This document shows, in pieces, positions 29,509-38,953 of a stretch of DNA of 48,780 nt. The stretch is from Rhodospirillales bacterium (GTDB lineage: Bacteria; Pseudomonadota; Alphaproteobacteria; SP197). The stretch covers positions 153,255-202,034 of the forward strand of contig JACONG010000006.1 of assembly GCA_014323865.1 (NCBI GenBank), in the 5' to 3' direction. The notes below the pieces were generated by a model. That model did not search any database. It was given only the letters and a program-made list of their open reading frames with translations, and was not told where the DNA came from. The first letter of the stretch is position 1. The number at the start of each line of letters is the position of its first letter. The position numbers were made by a program, and so were the translations under genes.

Positions 29509-30248
29509 GCTCGGATCATCACCGGAACTGTACCGACGAAAATCGCTTGCAATTGTCGTGACCGTACCCGCAGCGAAATCGGCACCGACTGCGAGATGGC
29601 CAACGAGATTGTCGGCGGAGACCCTTGCCCGAGAAATAGTTCGTCCTCATGTATCCGGTCAAGCTGCCTCTCCCGGCCGGGAGAGCCTGCGGGGCTGCGA
29701 GATTGCCAGCATCAACGGCTGTATCGATCATACTGAAGTTGGTGACTTGTTGACGATATACGGACGAGGTGATTCTTATATTTGGACCGGTTTCCCGATT
29801 ACTTGCCGGACCACTTGCACCGTGTCTGATTTGAAGGCTGTCACTCGCCGGATCGGTCGTGCCCGGTACGGGGTCGGTGGGCATGGGCATTGTACTCTCC
29901 TGAGTCCAAGCGGAAACACCTGCAACCAGAAGTACGCTTGCGATAACGCTTGACAACGTGCTCACGGTCAACCTCCTCATGGAGTTTTTCAATCACGATC
30001 CGCCCTAGCCGATCAGGGCGGCGAAGGTCCAATCCGTAGCAACGCCCCATATCTCCCTCCCATGTCACCTGCGGGTACAGAATCATGGGGTGAAACGAAG
30101 GGGAATCCCCTTGTTCGGTTCAGATCAAGAGGGAAATCCTCCAGAGATGATATTTTGACTCAGAGAAGACATCCAACTTGTCTGAACCCGAAGAAAAACG
30201 TCTGCACATCCTTGACCGGCCCGTTCTTCGTCGCGTTGGATGGTGCGC

Positions 30249-32330
30249 TCAGGCCCAGCCACCCAGCATGGCGAGCATGAGCAGCGCCACGATGTTGATG
30301 ATCTTGATCATCGGGTTCACGGCCGGACCCGCCGTGTCCTTGTAGGGATCACCAACCGTGTCGCCGGTCACCGCGGCATGATGGGCTTCAGAGCCCTTGC
30401 CGCCGTGATTGCCGTCCTCAATGTACTTCTTGGCGTTGTCCCAGGCGCCACCGCCCGAGGTCATCGAGAGCGCCACGAAGAGACCCGTGACGATTGTGCC
30501 CAGAAGCATCGCACCCAGCGCAGCAAAGGCCGCGACCTCGCCGGCGATGATGGCGATGATCACATAGAGAACGATCGGCGCCAGAACCGGCAGAAGAGAC
30601 GGGATGATCATCTCCCTGATCGCCGCCCGGGTCAGCAGGTCGACCGCCCGGCTGTAATCGGGCTTGCCGGTGCCTTCCATGATGCCGGCGATCTCGCGGA
30701 ACTGGCGGCGCACCTCCTCCACGACCGAACCGGCGGCACGACCGACCGCCTGCATGGCGAGCGAGCCGAAGAGGTAGGGCAGCAGACCGCCGATGAAGAG
30801 ACCGACCACGACATAGGGGTCGCTCAGGTGGAAGTCGACGTGAAGATCCGGGAAGTAGTGTTCGAGATCCTCGACATAAGCTGCAAAGAGCACCAGGGCG
30901 GCAAGGCCGGCCGAACCGATGGCATAGCCCTTGGTGACGGCCTTGGTCGTGTTGCCGACGGCGTCGAGCGCATCGGTCGTCTTGCGCACGTCCTCGGGCA
31001 GCTCAGCCATCTCGGCGATGCCACCGGCGTTGTCGGTGACGGGGCCGTAGGCATCGAGCGTCACGACGACGCCGGCCAGTGCCAGCATGGTGGTGACCGT
31101 GATGGCAATGCCGAAAAGGCCCGCAACCAGGTAGCCGATCACGATGCCCGCGGCGATGACCAGCACCGGAAGCGCGGTGGCTTCCATCGAGAGCGCGAGA
31201 CCCTGGATGATGTTGGTGCCGTGGCCTGTGGTCGACGCCTTGGCGATGACCCGCACCGGACGATACTCGGTCGAGGTGTAGTACTCTGTGATGACAATCA
31301 GCAGGCCGGTGATGACCAAACCCAGAATGCCACACCAGAACATGTCCCAACCGTTGAAGGTGAGGTCACCCACCTTGTGCTCCGTCGACAGGCCGACAAC
31401 CCATTCCGTTACCGGAATGAAAAGGATCGCCGAGATCACCGCTGTGGCGATGAAGCCCTTGTAGAGCGCCCACATGATGTTCTGGTTGGAACCGAGCTTC
31501 ATGAAGAAGTTGCCGATGACGGTGCCCAGGATGCAGGCGCCGCCAAGAGCCAGTGGGAAGACCATCATCTGCGCCTGCGCTTCGCCCGAGAAGAAGATCG
31601 AGCCCAGCAGCATGGTCGCCACGAAGGTCACCGCGTAGGTCTCGAAGAGATCCGCGGCCATGCCGGCACAGTCACCGACGTTGTCGCCGACGTTGTCGGC
31701 GATCACGGCCGGGTTGCGGGGGTCGTCCTCGGGGATACCAGCCTCGACCTTACCGACGAGGTCGGCACCGACGTCGGCACCCTTGGTGAAGATACCGCCG
31801 CCGAGACGGGCAAAAATCGAGATCAGCGAGCCGCCGAAGCCCAGTGCGACGAGCGCCTCGACGATCTCACGCTGGTCGACGCCCATGCCGAGCAGGACGA
31901 CGTAGTAGACAGCGACGCCCAGAAGGCCGAGGCCGACGACCAGAATGCCGGTGACCGAACCCGCGTTCACGGCCACCGCCAGCGCCTTCTCGAGACTCGT
32001 GCGAGCCGCTTCGGCGGTGCGCACATTGGCACGAACCGACACGATCATGCCTATGTAGCCGGCCGCGCCCGAAAGGACAGCACCGATCGCGAAGCCGATC
32101 GCCTGGCTAATGCCCAGCAAAATGATGAGCAGGACGAAAATCACGACACCGGCGATGCCGATCGTCATGTACTGGCGATTCAGGTAGGCCTGCGCACCTT
32201 CCTGAACAGCGCCGGCAATCTCCTGCATGCGCTCGTTGCCGGCGCTGGCGGCCATCACCGCGCGACTGGCGTAGATGCCATAGGCAACGGCCACCACGCC
32301 GCAGACGATGGCGAAGTACAATGCATCCAT
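30249..32330 (-). CDS. hppA: Membrane-bound proton-translocating pyrophosphatase (K+-independent type)
   Basis: A 693-residue, about 16-helix inner-membrane pump that hydrolyses pyrophosphate and moves protons. The catalytic signature [20 protein letters not shown] and the downstream [20 protein letters not shown] are intact, as is the C-terminal [19 protein letters not shown] and [18 protein letters not shown]. In [17 protein letters not shown], lysine and threonine occupy the positions that are alanine and glycine in K+-dependent enzymes, so this is the K+-independent class. A GGGGAG ribosome-binding site precedes the ATG. It stands alone between the accessory island and thiL. Confidence 0.98.
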   Translation of the reverse strand: MDALYFAIVCGVVAVAYGIYASRAVMAASAGNERMQEIAGAVQEGAQAYLNRQYMTIGIAGVVIFVLLIILLGISQAIGFAIGAVLSGAAGYIGMIVSVRANVRTAEAARTSLEKALAVAVNAGSVTGILVVGLGLLGVAVYYVVLLGMGVDQREIVEALVALGFGGSLISIFARLGGGIFTKGADVGADLVGKVEAGIPEDDPRNPAVIADNVGDNVGDCAGMAADLFETYAVTFVATMLLGSIFFSGEAQAQMMVFPLALGGACILGTVIGNFFMKLGSNQNIMWALYKGFIATAVISAILFIPVTEWVVGLSTEHKVGDLTFNGWDMFWCGILGLVITGLLIVITEYYTSTEYRPVRVIAKASTTGHGTNIIQGLALSMEATALPVLVIAAGIVIGYLVAGLFGIAITVTTMLALAGVVVTLDAYGPVTDNAGGIAEMAELPEDVRKTTDALDAVGNTTKAVTKGYAIGSAGLAALVLFAAYVEDLEHYFPDLHVDFHLSDPYVVVGLFIGGLLPYLFGSLAMQAVGRAAGSVVEEVRRQFREIAGIMEGTGKPDYSRAVDLLTRAAIREMIIPSLLPVLAPIVLYVIIAIIAGEVAAFAALGAMLLGTIVTGLFVALSMTSGGGAWDNAKKYIEDGNHGGKGSEAHHAAVTGDTVGDPYKDTAGPAVNPMIKIINIVALLMLAMLGGWA

Positions 32331-32488
32331 TGTTCCGAATACTCCCCGGAGTTGGTCGGACCGGACGCGCCACGAGCGACAATCCGCCCGATCCCTGCAA
32401 TCCGATCGTCAAAAGGTGCGCGAACATGCCAAATGCGTTGGCCGATTTCAATTGCTGCATTGCACAAAAACGGCGCGAATGCCCGGAA

Positions 32489-33463
32489 TCAGCCCTCGTG
32501 ACGCCAGCCGCTGCCGTCGATCTGCAATTCGAGGCCGTCGGCGTCCAGGATACGGATGCCCCTGCCCGCCAGACAACGTCCGATGATGGTCAGATCCGTT
32601 CCGCTCTGCGCGGCCATGTCCCGGAGTTCGCCGGTACGGCCGGGATCGAACGCGATCAAGAGTTCGTAGTCATCGCCACCTGTGAGGGCGGCTGGCCAAC
32701 ATGAGGGATCGCGATCGATCACCTCGCGGGCGGCCGAGGACAGCGGCACGGCAGCCTGGTCGATCTCGATGGCGAGCCCCGAACGTCTGGCCATATGTCC
32801 GGCGTCAGCGACGAGGCCATCAGACACATCAAGCGCGGCATGGGCCCTGCCCAGCAGCGCGGCCCCCAAGGCAACACGCGGTTCCGGCAGCCGATAACGC
32901 CGGACGAGAAACGCACGGCTTTTGTCGGAGAGCCCAGAGAGTACGTCCCGTCGAACCAGCAGTCCGAATGCACCATCCCCGATTGTGCCACTGACGGCGA
33001 GGTGATCGCCTGGCCGTGCGCCCGAACGCGCCAGAGACTGCCCGGCGGGAATCTCACCGATCGCGGTCAGCGACAGGGTCAGCACGCCCGAGGCCGTCGA
33101 AATCGTGTCGCCGCCAAGGAGTGAGAGGCCGTAGCGATCCTGATCGTCGGCCAGTCCATCCACAAAGGCGCGAAACCAGACATCATCGCGACGGCCGTCG
33201 GAGGCCAGCCCCAGGAGATAACCAAGCGGGCGCGCACCCATCGCCGCGAGATCGGACAGGTTGGTGCGCAGCAGCTTGCGCGCCACGTCGCCCGGCGGAT
33301 CGTCGGCCAGGAAGTGCACGTTCTCGGTCAGGAGGTCCTTCGTCAGTGCCAGTTCCATGCCCGGCGTGGGCGTCAGAACCGCGCCGTCATCCGTGAGCCC
33401 CCGGGCTCCGTCTGCGACCGCGAGCGGCGCGATCAGACGATCGATGAGATCGAATTCATCCAC
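32489..33463 (-). CDS. thiL: Thiamine-monophosphate kinase
   Basis: A 324-residue enzyme that phosphorylates thiamine monophosphate to thiamine diphosphate. Landmarks: DEFDLIDRLIAPLA at the start, the metal-binding LTDDGAVLTPTPG, LTKDLLTENVHFLAD, LSDLAAMGARPLGYLLGLAS, LLGGDTIST, LDVSDGLVADAGHMA and LTGGDDYELLIAFDP. The start is taken as GTG 33461-33463, which overlaps nusB by eight bases and gives the family N-terminus; no in-frame ATG fits. It is the last gene of the rpiB-to-thiL run. Confidence 0.95.
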   Translation of the reverse strand: MDEFDLIDRLIAPLAVADGARGLTDDGAVLTPTPGMELALTKDLLTENVHFLADDPPGDVARKLLRTNLSDLAAMGARPLGYLLGLASDGRRDDVWFRAFVDGLADDQDRYGLSLLGGDTISTASGVLTLSLTAIGEIPAGQSLARSGARPGDHLAVSGTIGDGAFGLLVRRDVLSGLSDKSRAFLVRRYRLPEPRVALGAALLGRAHAALDVSDGLVADAGHMARRSGLAIEIDQAAVPLSSAAREVIDRDPSCWPAALTGGDDYELLIAFDPGRTGELRDMAAQSGTDLTIIGRCLAGRGIRILDADGLELQIDGSGWRHEG

Positions 33464-33944
33464 CGGCCGCCGTCTCGAACTCGTGACCGCGCAGGAGGCG
33501 GGCAAGGCGGTCGAGCACGGCATTGATCATGCCGGGCTCACCACGCTCATAGAACGCATGGGCGATATCGACATAGTCGCTGATGACGACACGAGCCGGC
33601 ACGTTGGGATTGTCCAGAAGCTCGTGGATCGCCGCACGCAGGATCGCGCGCATCAGCGACTCAAGCCGCGAAACGGACCAACCGTCCGCCAGCGCGCTGT
33701 CGATCATGCCGTCGAGCCGTCTGTCCCGATCGCCGGCCACGCTACGCACGATCGCCGTCAGCGCCTCGGGATCGACCTCGGCTGCAGCACCCTCGTCGTC
33801 CAGAACGGCTCCGCGGGTGGTCGCCGACGACAACGCCGTTTCGGTCGACGAGTCGTCACGGTCGATCTGATAGAGAGCCTGAACGGCGGCGAGCCGCGTG
33901 ACGGTTGCGATCCGCCACGCCTCACGCTGCGTAGCGTCGGTCAT
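33456..33944 (-). CDS. nusB: Transcription antitermination factor NusB
   Basis: A 162-residue all-helical protein that binds boxA RNA with NusE in rRNA antitermination. Recognisable are ATVTRLAAVQALYQIDRDDS near residue 12, LDGMIDSALADGWSVSRLES, RAILRAAIHELLDNPNVPAR and VVISDYVDIAHAFYERGEPG followed by MINAVLDRLARL. It overlaps ribH by four bases and thiL by eight, so all three are coupled. Confidence 0.96.
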   Translation of the reverse strand: MTDATQREAWRIATVTRLAAVQALYQIDRDDSSTETALSSATTRGAVLDDEGAAAEVDPEALTAIVRSVAGDRDRRLDGMIDSALADGWSVSRLESLMRAILRAAIHELLDNPNVPARVVISDYVDIAHAFYERGEPGMINAVLDRLARLLRGHEFETAAGG

Positions 33945-34381
33945 CCGGTCACGCGCAGGGTCGCAGCCAGTTCGACCATCTTGATGCAGGCGACAGCGGC
34001 CTCCTTGCCCTTGTTCTTCCGCTCGGGATCCGCGCGCACTTCGGCTTGCTCAAGGGTGTCGCAGGTCAGAACGCCGAAGCCCACGGGCGCCATGTGCTTC
34101 ATGGCGAGGTCGTTTATGCCGCGCGCAACCTCATTGCAGATGTGGCCATAGTGCGACGTCTCCCCGCGCAGCACACAGCCGAGCGCAAGATAGCCATCGT
34201 ACTTGCCGGTCGCGATCGCCATGCGCATGCCGCCGGGAATCTCGAACGCGCCGGCAAGTTCAACGCGCTCGTAGGTCGCACCCCAGGCCTCGAGCTCGGT
34301 GATGGCGCCGCGCGCGAGATTGTCCGTGATGTCCTGGTAGTAGCGTGCCTCAAGAATGAGGATATGGGGCGTCGTGGCCAT
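33941..34381 (-). CDS. ribH: 6,7-dimethyl-8-ribityllumazine synthase
   Basis: A 146-residue enzyme of the penultimate riboflavin step, condensing the pyrimidine with dihydroxybutanone phosphate. Family motifs: VELAGAFEIPGGMRMAIATG (substrate site), YLALGCVLRGETSHYGHICN with the catalytic histidine region, and PVGFGVLTCDTLEQAEVRAD. The C-terminus KGKEAAVACIKMVELAATLR is typical. It overlaps nusB by four bases. Confidence 0.97.
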   Translation of the reverse strand: MATTPHILILEARYYQDITDNLARGAITELEAWGATYERVELAGAFEIPGGMRMAIATGKYDGYLALGCVLRGETSHYGHICNEVARGINDLAMKHMAPVGFGVLTCDTLEQAEVRADPERKNKGKEAAVACIKMVELAATLRVTG

Positions 34382-34399
34382 CGGTGACTCCTTGAGAGC

Positions 34400-34738
34400 T
34401 CAGCGCCGGTTGGAAAGCTGGAGGGCATGGCCCTCCGGATCCTTCCCATCACACAAATGAAGGTCGCCCGCCATCTTTACCTTGCCGAACCTGGCACCGC
34501 GGGCGTTGAGCGTCTCACGCTCGGCCGTGACATCGTCGCAAACGAAGACGATCTTGGGCATGCGCGGTGGCGCCTTGTCGCGTCCGCCGCTGTGAAGCGC
34601 AATGTTGCTGCCGCCGGCATCGAACTCGCGCCAGTCCTTCCCCGGGCCGGACAACTCCTCGAGACCCAGGACGTCGCCGTAGAACGCAGCGGCCTTCTCC
34701 ATATCGCGCACGAACAGGACAATGCGGCCCATGCGCAT
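34400..34738 (-). CDS. Glyoxalase/VOC-fold protein within the rib operon
   Basis: A 112-residue single-module vicinal-oxygen-chelate protein: RIVLFVRDMEKAAAFYGDVL and LGLEELSGPGKDWREFDAGG, then a glutamate-bearing end CDGKDPEGHALQLSNRR. Metal ligands of a complete glyoxalase are only partly evident, with a histidine in NIALHSGG and a glutamate in DPEGHALQLS. It lies exactly between ribE and ribH, one base after ribE ends and 18 bases before ribH, so it is part of the riboflavin transcript. A ribBA-type gene is often found at this place in related operons. The function is unknown; a role in riboflavin or electrophile chemistry is a guess. Confidence 0.82.
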   Translation of the reverse strand: MRMGRIVLFVRDMEKAAAFYGDVLGLEELSGPGKDWREFDAGGSNIALHSGGRDKAPPRMPKIVFVCDDVTAERETLNARGARFGKVKMAGDLHLCDGKDPEGHALQLSNRR

Positions 34739-34739
34739 C

Positions 34740-35351
34740 TCAGCGCCTCCCGTGGCACGACTGCAGCATGCGCTCCATGTAGCGCGCCAGCATGTCGATC
34801 TCCAGATTGACCGGATCGCCGGTCTTGAGGCGGCCGAACGTGGTCACCTCCTGCGTATGCGGGATGATGTTCACTCCGAAGGTGCAGCCATCGGCATCAT
34901 CGTCAACGCCATTGACCGTCAACGAGACACCGTCGATGGCAATCGAGCCCTTCTCTGCAATGAAGGCTGCGACCGAGACGGGCGCATGAAAGGAGAAACG
35001 CGTCGAATCGCCGTCGGGCTCGACCGAGGTCACGCGGCCGATCGCATCCACATGGCCGGAGACCAGATGCCCGCCCAATTCGTCGCCCATCGCCAGCGAT
35101 CTCTCGAGGTTGATTCGGGTGCCCTCGCGCCACGTCCCGATCGTCGTGCGCGACAGGGTTTCGGCCGAGACGTCGACGAAGAACACGCGGTCCTTCCTGG
35201 CGACGACCGTCAGGCAGGGGCCGGAACAGGCGATCGAGGCACCGATTGCAATGGATTCGAGGTCGCAGGCGGTCTCGATCGCAAAGCGGACGTCGCCGCG
35301 CTGCTCAATGGCGCGCACGGTACCGAGATCGGTGACGATGCCTGTGAACAT
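34740..35351 (-). CDS. ribE: Riboflavin synthase alpha chain
   Basis: A 203-residue enzyme that dismutates two lumazines to riboflavin. Its two homologous barrel repeats start MFTGIVTDLGTVRAIEQRGD and GHLVSGHVDAIGRVTSVEPD; the first carries SIACSGPCLTVVARKDRVFF and the second SIAIDGVSLTVNGVDDDADG. The family-invariant MFTGIV start fixes ATG 35349-35351; the upstream frame is ribD shadow. It follows ribD after 11 bases. Confidence 0.97.
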   Translation of the reverse strand: MFTGIVTDLGTVRAIEQRGDVRFAIETACDLESIAIGASIACSGPCLTVVARKDRVFFVDVSAETLSRTTIGTWREGTRINLERSLAMGDELGGHLVSGHVDAIGRVTSVEPDGDSTRFSFHAPVSVAAFIAEKGSIAIDGVSLTVNGVDDDADGCTFGVNIIPHTQEVTTFGRLKTGDPVNLEIDMLARYMERMLQSCHGRR

Positions 35352-35362
35352 GCTTCCGCTCC

Positions 35363-36490
35363 TCACTCCCTGACGGCATCGAGCATGACGAGGCCGTCGT
35401 CGCCGACACGGTCGGCATGGCGCACCCGCCACGATGCGGCCCGCGAAATCGAGTCGATCCCCATCGCCCGCACCGCCGGCGTTCCGTCGTTGCCGAGCAG
35501 GGCCGGCGCGCTGAACCAGGCCAGTCTGTCGACGAGGTGATCGGCAAGAAAGGATGTTACGAGACGGGGTCCACCCTCGATCAAAAGACGGGTCACGCCC
35601 CGGCCACCGAGCTCGCTCAGGATCAGCGCGGTGTCGAGCCGACCGTCATGCCTTCGCCCCACCTTGGCGATCTCGACTCCGGCTGACGCCAGGCGCTGCT
35701 CCTGCTCGGCGGGCACGTCGTTGCCGCACAGGACCAGGAGCGGTGTCTCCCGAGCGGAAAGAACCAGACCGGACTGTTCCGGCAGACCAAGCCCGCTGTC
35801 GACAACGACCCTGAGGGGCGAATGGTCGCTCATGCCCGGCAGCCGACAGGTCAGAACGGGATTGTCGGCCAGTGCCGTACCGCTGCCGATCATGACGGCG
35901 TCGTGGTTCGCGCGCAGCAGGTGACCTCGTGCCCGGGCTTCGGGACCGGTGATCCACTTGCTGTCCCCCCCGGCCGTCGCGACCCGGCCGTCGAGCGTAG
36001 CGGCAATCTTTGCCGTGACAAGCGGTCGTTCGCGGACGATGCGGGACGCGAAGCCGGCATGGATGTCGGCGGCCTCGGCGGCCAGGGATCCCTCGTCGAC
36101 AACCACGCCGGCCTCGATCAGCCGGGCAAGACCCTCGCCCGCTGTACGCGGATCGGGATCACGCATCGGAACGACGACACGGGCGATGCCCGCCGCGATC
36201 AACGCATCGCAGCACGGACCGGTCTGCCCCTGATGGGCGCAGGGTTCGAGCGAGACATAGGCGGTCGCGCCCCGGGCCGCCTCGCCCGCCTGCTTGAGCG
36301 CTTCGGTCTCGGCATGGGGTCGGCCACCGCGCGCCGTGACGCCACGACCCACAACACGGCCGTCGTGCACGATCACGCAACCGACGGAAGGATTGGGCCA
36401 AGTCTGTCCCAAGTGGCGCAACGAAAGCGCCAAGGCCGCCATCATGTGGCGGCGGTCTTCGTCAGTCGTCGTCGCGGTGCCGCCTGCCAA
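35363..36490 (-). CDS. ribD: Bifunctional pyrimidine deaminase / reductase RibD
   Basis: A 375-residue enzyme of riboflavin synthesis. The deaminase domain shows [20 protein letters not shown], the zinc-binding [11 protein letters not shown] and [19 protein letters not shown]. The reductase domain begins near [20 protein letters not shown] and includes [20 protein letters not shown]. The start is set at TTG 36488-36490, because GGGGAGGAA lies just upstream and homology begins at TDEDRRHMM. The first ATG (36443-36445) has no ribosome-binding site and would cut into that homology. This start overlaps nrdR by 29 bases. Confidence 0.92.
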   Translation of the reverse strand: MAGGTATTTDEDRRHMMAALALSLRHLGQTWPNPSVGCVIVHDGRVVGRGVTARGGRPHAETEALKQAGEAARGATAYVSLEPCAHQGQTGPCCDALIAAGIARVVVPMRDPDPRTAGEGLARLIEAGVVVDEGSLAAEAADIHAGFASRIVRERPLVTAKIAATLDGRVATAGGDSKWITGPEARARGHLLRANHDAVMIGSGTALADNPVLTCRLPGMSDHSPLRVVVDSGLGLPEQSGLVLSARETPLLVLCGNDVPAEQEQRLASAGVEIAKVGRRHDGRLDTALILSELGGRGVTRLLIEGGPRLVTSFLADHLVDRLAWFSAPALLGNDGTPAVRAMGIDSISRAASWRVRHADRVGDDGLVMLDAVRE

Positions 36491-36947
36491 CGTGTTCCTC
36501 CCCGTCGAGCTGTTCGACGAACTGCTCGAAGTCCCTGGCTTCGCGGAAGTTCCGGTAGACCGAGGCAAAGCGGACATAGGCGACAGGATCGAGGTTCGAC
36601 AGCCCTTCCATCACCATCTCGCCGATGACGCTGGAGGGAGTTTCGGCCTCGCCCATGCTCTCGAGCCGGCGCTGAATGCCGGACACGAGACGCTCGACAC
36701 GCTCGGGATCTACCGGACGCTTGCGGATCGCAATCTCGACCGAACGGGCCAGCTTTTCGCGGTCGAACGGCGCACGGCTGCCGGTCTTCTTGACCACCGT
36801 CAACTCACGTAACTGAATCCGTTCGAATGTCGTGAATCGACCGCTGCAGTTCAGGCACTGCCGCCTTCTACGAATCGTCGCCCCGTCTTCTGTAGGCCGC
36901 GAGTCCTTGACCTGTGTCTCTTCGTGACCGCAGAAGGGGCACCGCAT
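36462..36947 (-). CDS. nrdR: Transcriptional repressor NrdR
   Basis: A 161-residue regulator of ribonucleotide reductase genes. The N-terminal zinc ribbon is [20 protein letters not shown] with the second pair in [20 protein letters not shown]. The ATP-cone domain follows with [20 protein letters not shown]. The C-terminus is charged. It sits 12 bases after glyA and overlaps ribD, an arrangement common in alphaproteobacteria. Confidence 0.97.
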   Translation of the reverse strand: MRCPFCGHEETQVKDSRPTEDGATIRRRRQCLNCSGRFTTFERIQLRELTVVKKTGSRAPFDREKLARSVEIAIRKRPVDPERVERLVSGIQRRLESMGEAETPSSVIGEMVMEGLSNLDPVAYVRFASVYRNFREARDFEQFVEQLDGEEHVGRRHRDDD

Positions 36948-36959
36948 TACCGACCTCGT

Positions 36960-38270
36960 CTAACTCAGATCCATAGCTTCATAGACTGGGAACTTGTGGC
37001 AAAGGTCCAGGACCTTCTCGGCAACCTCCTGCTCCGCTGCGCTGTTGTCCTCAGGATTGGCGGCCAGACCATCGAGCACCTTGACGATCAGCTCTCCAAC
37101 CTGACGAAACTCTGCAACGCCAAACCCCCGCGTCGTACCCGCCGGCGTACCCAGGCGAATGCCCGACGTCACCATAGGCTTTTCCGGGTCAAAGGGAATG
37201 GCGTTCTTGTTGCAGGTGATCCGCGCGCGATCAAGGCTCTTGTCAGCGATGTTGCCGGTCACGCCCTTGGGCCGCAGGTCGACCAGCATTACATGGGTGT
37301 CGGTGCCGCCCGAAACGATGTCGAGACCACCATCGACCAGCGAGGCCGCCAGCGCCTTGGCGTTGTCGACCACCGCCTGCGAATAAGCCTTGAACTCGGG
37401 CTGCAGCGCCTCGCCCAGCATGACGGCCTTGGCCGCGATGACATGCATGAGCGGGCCGCCCTGAAGGCCCGGGAACACAGCCGAGTTGAATTTCTTCCCC
37501 AGTTCCTCGTCGTTCGAGAGGATCATGCCGCCGCGGGGGCCACGAAGGGTCTTGTGAGTCGTAGTCGTGCAGACATGGGCATGCGGCAGCGGGCTGGGAT
37601 GCACCCCGGCTGCGACGAGACCGGCGAAGTGCGCCATGTCGACCAGCAGATACGCACCGACCTTGTCGGCGATCTCGCGCATCCGAGCGAAGTCGATGAT
37701 CCGGGGGATCGCCGAGCCGCCGGCGATGATCAGCCTGGGCTCGTTTTCGACCGCCAGCCGCTCCAGGTCGTCGTAGTCGATCTGCTGCGTCTCCGGGCTC
37801 ACGCCGTAGGCCACGGCATTGAACCACTTGCCGGACTGGTTGGGTGCCGCGCCGTGGGTCAGATGTCCGCCATGGGCCAGCGACATGCCGAGCATGGTAT
37901 CGCCGGGCTGAAGCAGCCCCAGAAACACGGCGCCGTTCGCCTGCGCACCCGAATGCGGCTGGACGTTCGCATAGTTGCAGTTGAAGAGTTGCTTGGCGCG
38001 GTCGATGGCGATCCGCTCGACCACATCGACGTGCTCGCAGCCGCCGTAGTAGCGGCGCCCGGGGTAGCCTTCGGCATACTTGTTGGTCAGGACCGTGCCT
38101 TGCGCTTCCATCACTGCCGTCGAGACGATGTTCTCCGAAGCAATCAGCTCGATCTGATCCTGCTGTCGGCGCAGTTCGCCCTTGATGGCATCCAGCACAT
38201 CGGGATCTGTGTCAGCCAAGCTCCGGGTGAAGAAGTCACTGGCGGTATGGTGTTCAGCCGCGAGGGACAT
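36960..38270 (-). CDS. glyA: Serine hydroxymethyltransferase
   Basis: A 436-residue PLP enzyme that interconverts serine and glycine while loading one-carbon units on tetrahydrofolate. Landmarks are [40 protein letters not shown], the PLP lysine K240 in [16 protein letters not shown], and [20 protein letters not shown] near the C-terminus. The length is standard. It follows rpiB after 45 bases. Confidence 0.98.
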   Translation of the reverse strand: MSLAAEHHTASDFFTRSLADTDPDVLDAIKGELRRQQDQIELIASENIVSTAVMEAQGTVLTNKYAEGYPGRRYYGGCEHVDVVERIAIDRAKQLFNCNYANVQPHSGAQANGAVFLGLLQPGDTMLGMSLAHGGHLTHGAAPNQSGKWFNAVAYGVSPETQQIDYDDLERLAVENEPRLIIAGGSAIPRIIDFARMREIADKVGAYLLVDMAHFAGLVAAGVHPSPLPHAHVCTTTTHKTLRGPRGGMILSNDEELGKKFNSAVFPGLQGGPLMHVIAAKAVMLGEALQPEFKAYSQAVVDNAKALAASLVDGGLDIVSGGTDTHVMLVDLRPKGVTGNIADKSLDRARITCNKNAIPFDPEKPMVTSGIRLGTPAGTTRGFGVAEFRQVGELIVKVLDGLAANPEDNSAAEQEVAEKVLDLCHKFPVYEAMDLS

Positions 38271-38315
38271 GGTCGTGATCTCCAGAGAAGTCGGGGAAAA
38301 TCGGGCACATTTCTA

Positions 38316-38765
38316 TCAGACACCCGGGGGGGGCGACAACTTGTCGACACGCCTCTGGTGGCGACCGCCTTCAAACGACGTCTCGACGAACACTTTGAGA
38401 CAATCTTTGGCCGTTTCCGGCCCGATCAGGCGTTCGCCCATGGCAATGACATTCGCATTGTTGTGCTGTCGGGTCAGGCGCGCCGACGTGACGTCATGGC
38501 AAACGGCCGCCCGGACATGCTCATGGCGGTTGGCCGCGATCCCGATGCCGATGCCGGTACCGCAGACCAGAACGCCAAGGTCAGCCAAGCCGTCGGCCAG
38601 CGCATTGGCCAGCAAATCCGCAAAATCGGGATAGTCGACGGGGTCCGGTCCGTCGGTGCCCAGATCGAGGGTCTCGTGACCCCAATCCCTCAAGGCCTCG
38701 TCCAGGATCGTCTTCAGTGTGGTGCCGGCATGGTCGGACGCCAGGACCAATTTGATCTTGCCCAC
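38316..38765 (-). CDS. rpiB: Ribose-5-phosphate isomerase B
   Basis: A 149-residue sugar-phosphate isomerase of the RpiB/LacAB family. The substrate loop SDHAG (residues 10-14) and the catalytic cysteine C68 in VLVCGTGIGIGIAANR are clear, followed by RAAVCHDVTSARLTRQHNNA. The start is GTG 38763-38765 with GGGGGAT upstream; a nearby ATG is out of frame and the longer frame is unrelated. The pairing rpiB-glyA is a fixed alphaproteobacterial neighbourhood. It is divergent from the MucR-like gene across 188 A+T-richer bases. Confidence 0.95.
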   Translation of the reverse strand: MGKIKLVLASDHAGTTLKTILDEALRDWGHETLDLGTDGPDPVDYPDFADLLANALADGLADLGVLVCGTGIGIGIAANRHEHVRAAVCHDVTSARLTRQHNNANVIAMGERLIGPETAKDCLKVFVETSFEGGRHQRRVDKLSPPPGV

Positions 38766-38953
38766 GCCATCCCCCAAATGCAGTAGCGAAGGGTAGCGTT
38801 CATACCATATCGAGTCGCATCGACCAAACGACTCCAAACCAGAAAGAAATGGATCGGTATTGAGTGAATAAATACAAATGAATGTTGGGAATCGCTACAG
38901 CATACCTTTGCAAACCTGCTATCTCGTTGCTAAATCCGACTTACGTTTCCTCA

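Larger units (their letters stand above)
27938..29980 (-). pseudogene. Broken gene for a secreted protein of three tandem beta-barrel-like lobes
   Basis: Reads as one gene of about 680 codons. Start: ATG 29978-29980, or GTG 29963-29965 behind AGGAGG; then a Sec signal peptide (VIASVLLVAGVSA). Three repeats of about 225 residues follow, each with a QVDNFALI-type opening, GTLTGYIKMDYF, NYLVGGLIVNANF, a tract like GWNGRGRIHGTLQGSG, MAGQVYDN, VHGDVRGNYT and GEFFV. The third lobe is most divergent and ends GGAFYAIQND. The repeated strands with GxFF ends resemble TbpB-like (TbpBBD) lobes, but this is inference. Defects: a +1 shift near 29611-29630, a compensating -1 near 29366-29375 (AA for AAT before ATG GCA), and in-frame TGA 28763-28765. 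G+C is about half, below its neighbours. Confidence 0.7.

Noticed and set aside
29366..29630. Programmed ribosomal frameshifting in the lobed gene
   Set aside because: No slippery heptamer with a following structure was seen, and two opposite shifts would be needed.
30240..32501. A 753-codon open frame on the plus strand opposite hppA
   Set aside because: It is rich in D, H, R and Q with no domain, as expected for the antisense of a high-G+C membrane protein gene; hppA explains the sequence completely.
35352..38320. FMN riboswitch ahead of the riboflavin genes
   Set aside because: Intergenic gaps in the run are only a few to 45 bases, too short for the conserved aptamer, and none of its motifs is visible.
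36924..38786. A 620-codon plus-strand frame opposite glyA and rpiB
   Set aside because: It spans two well-supported minus-strand genes and has only shadow-type composition.
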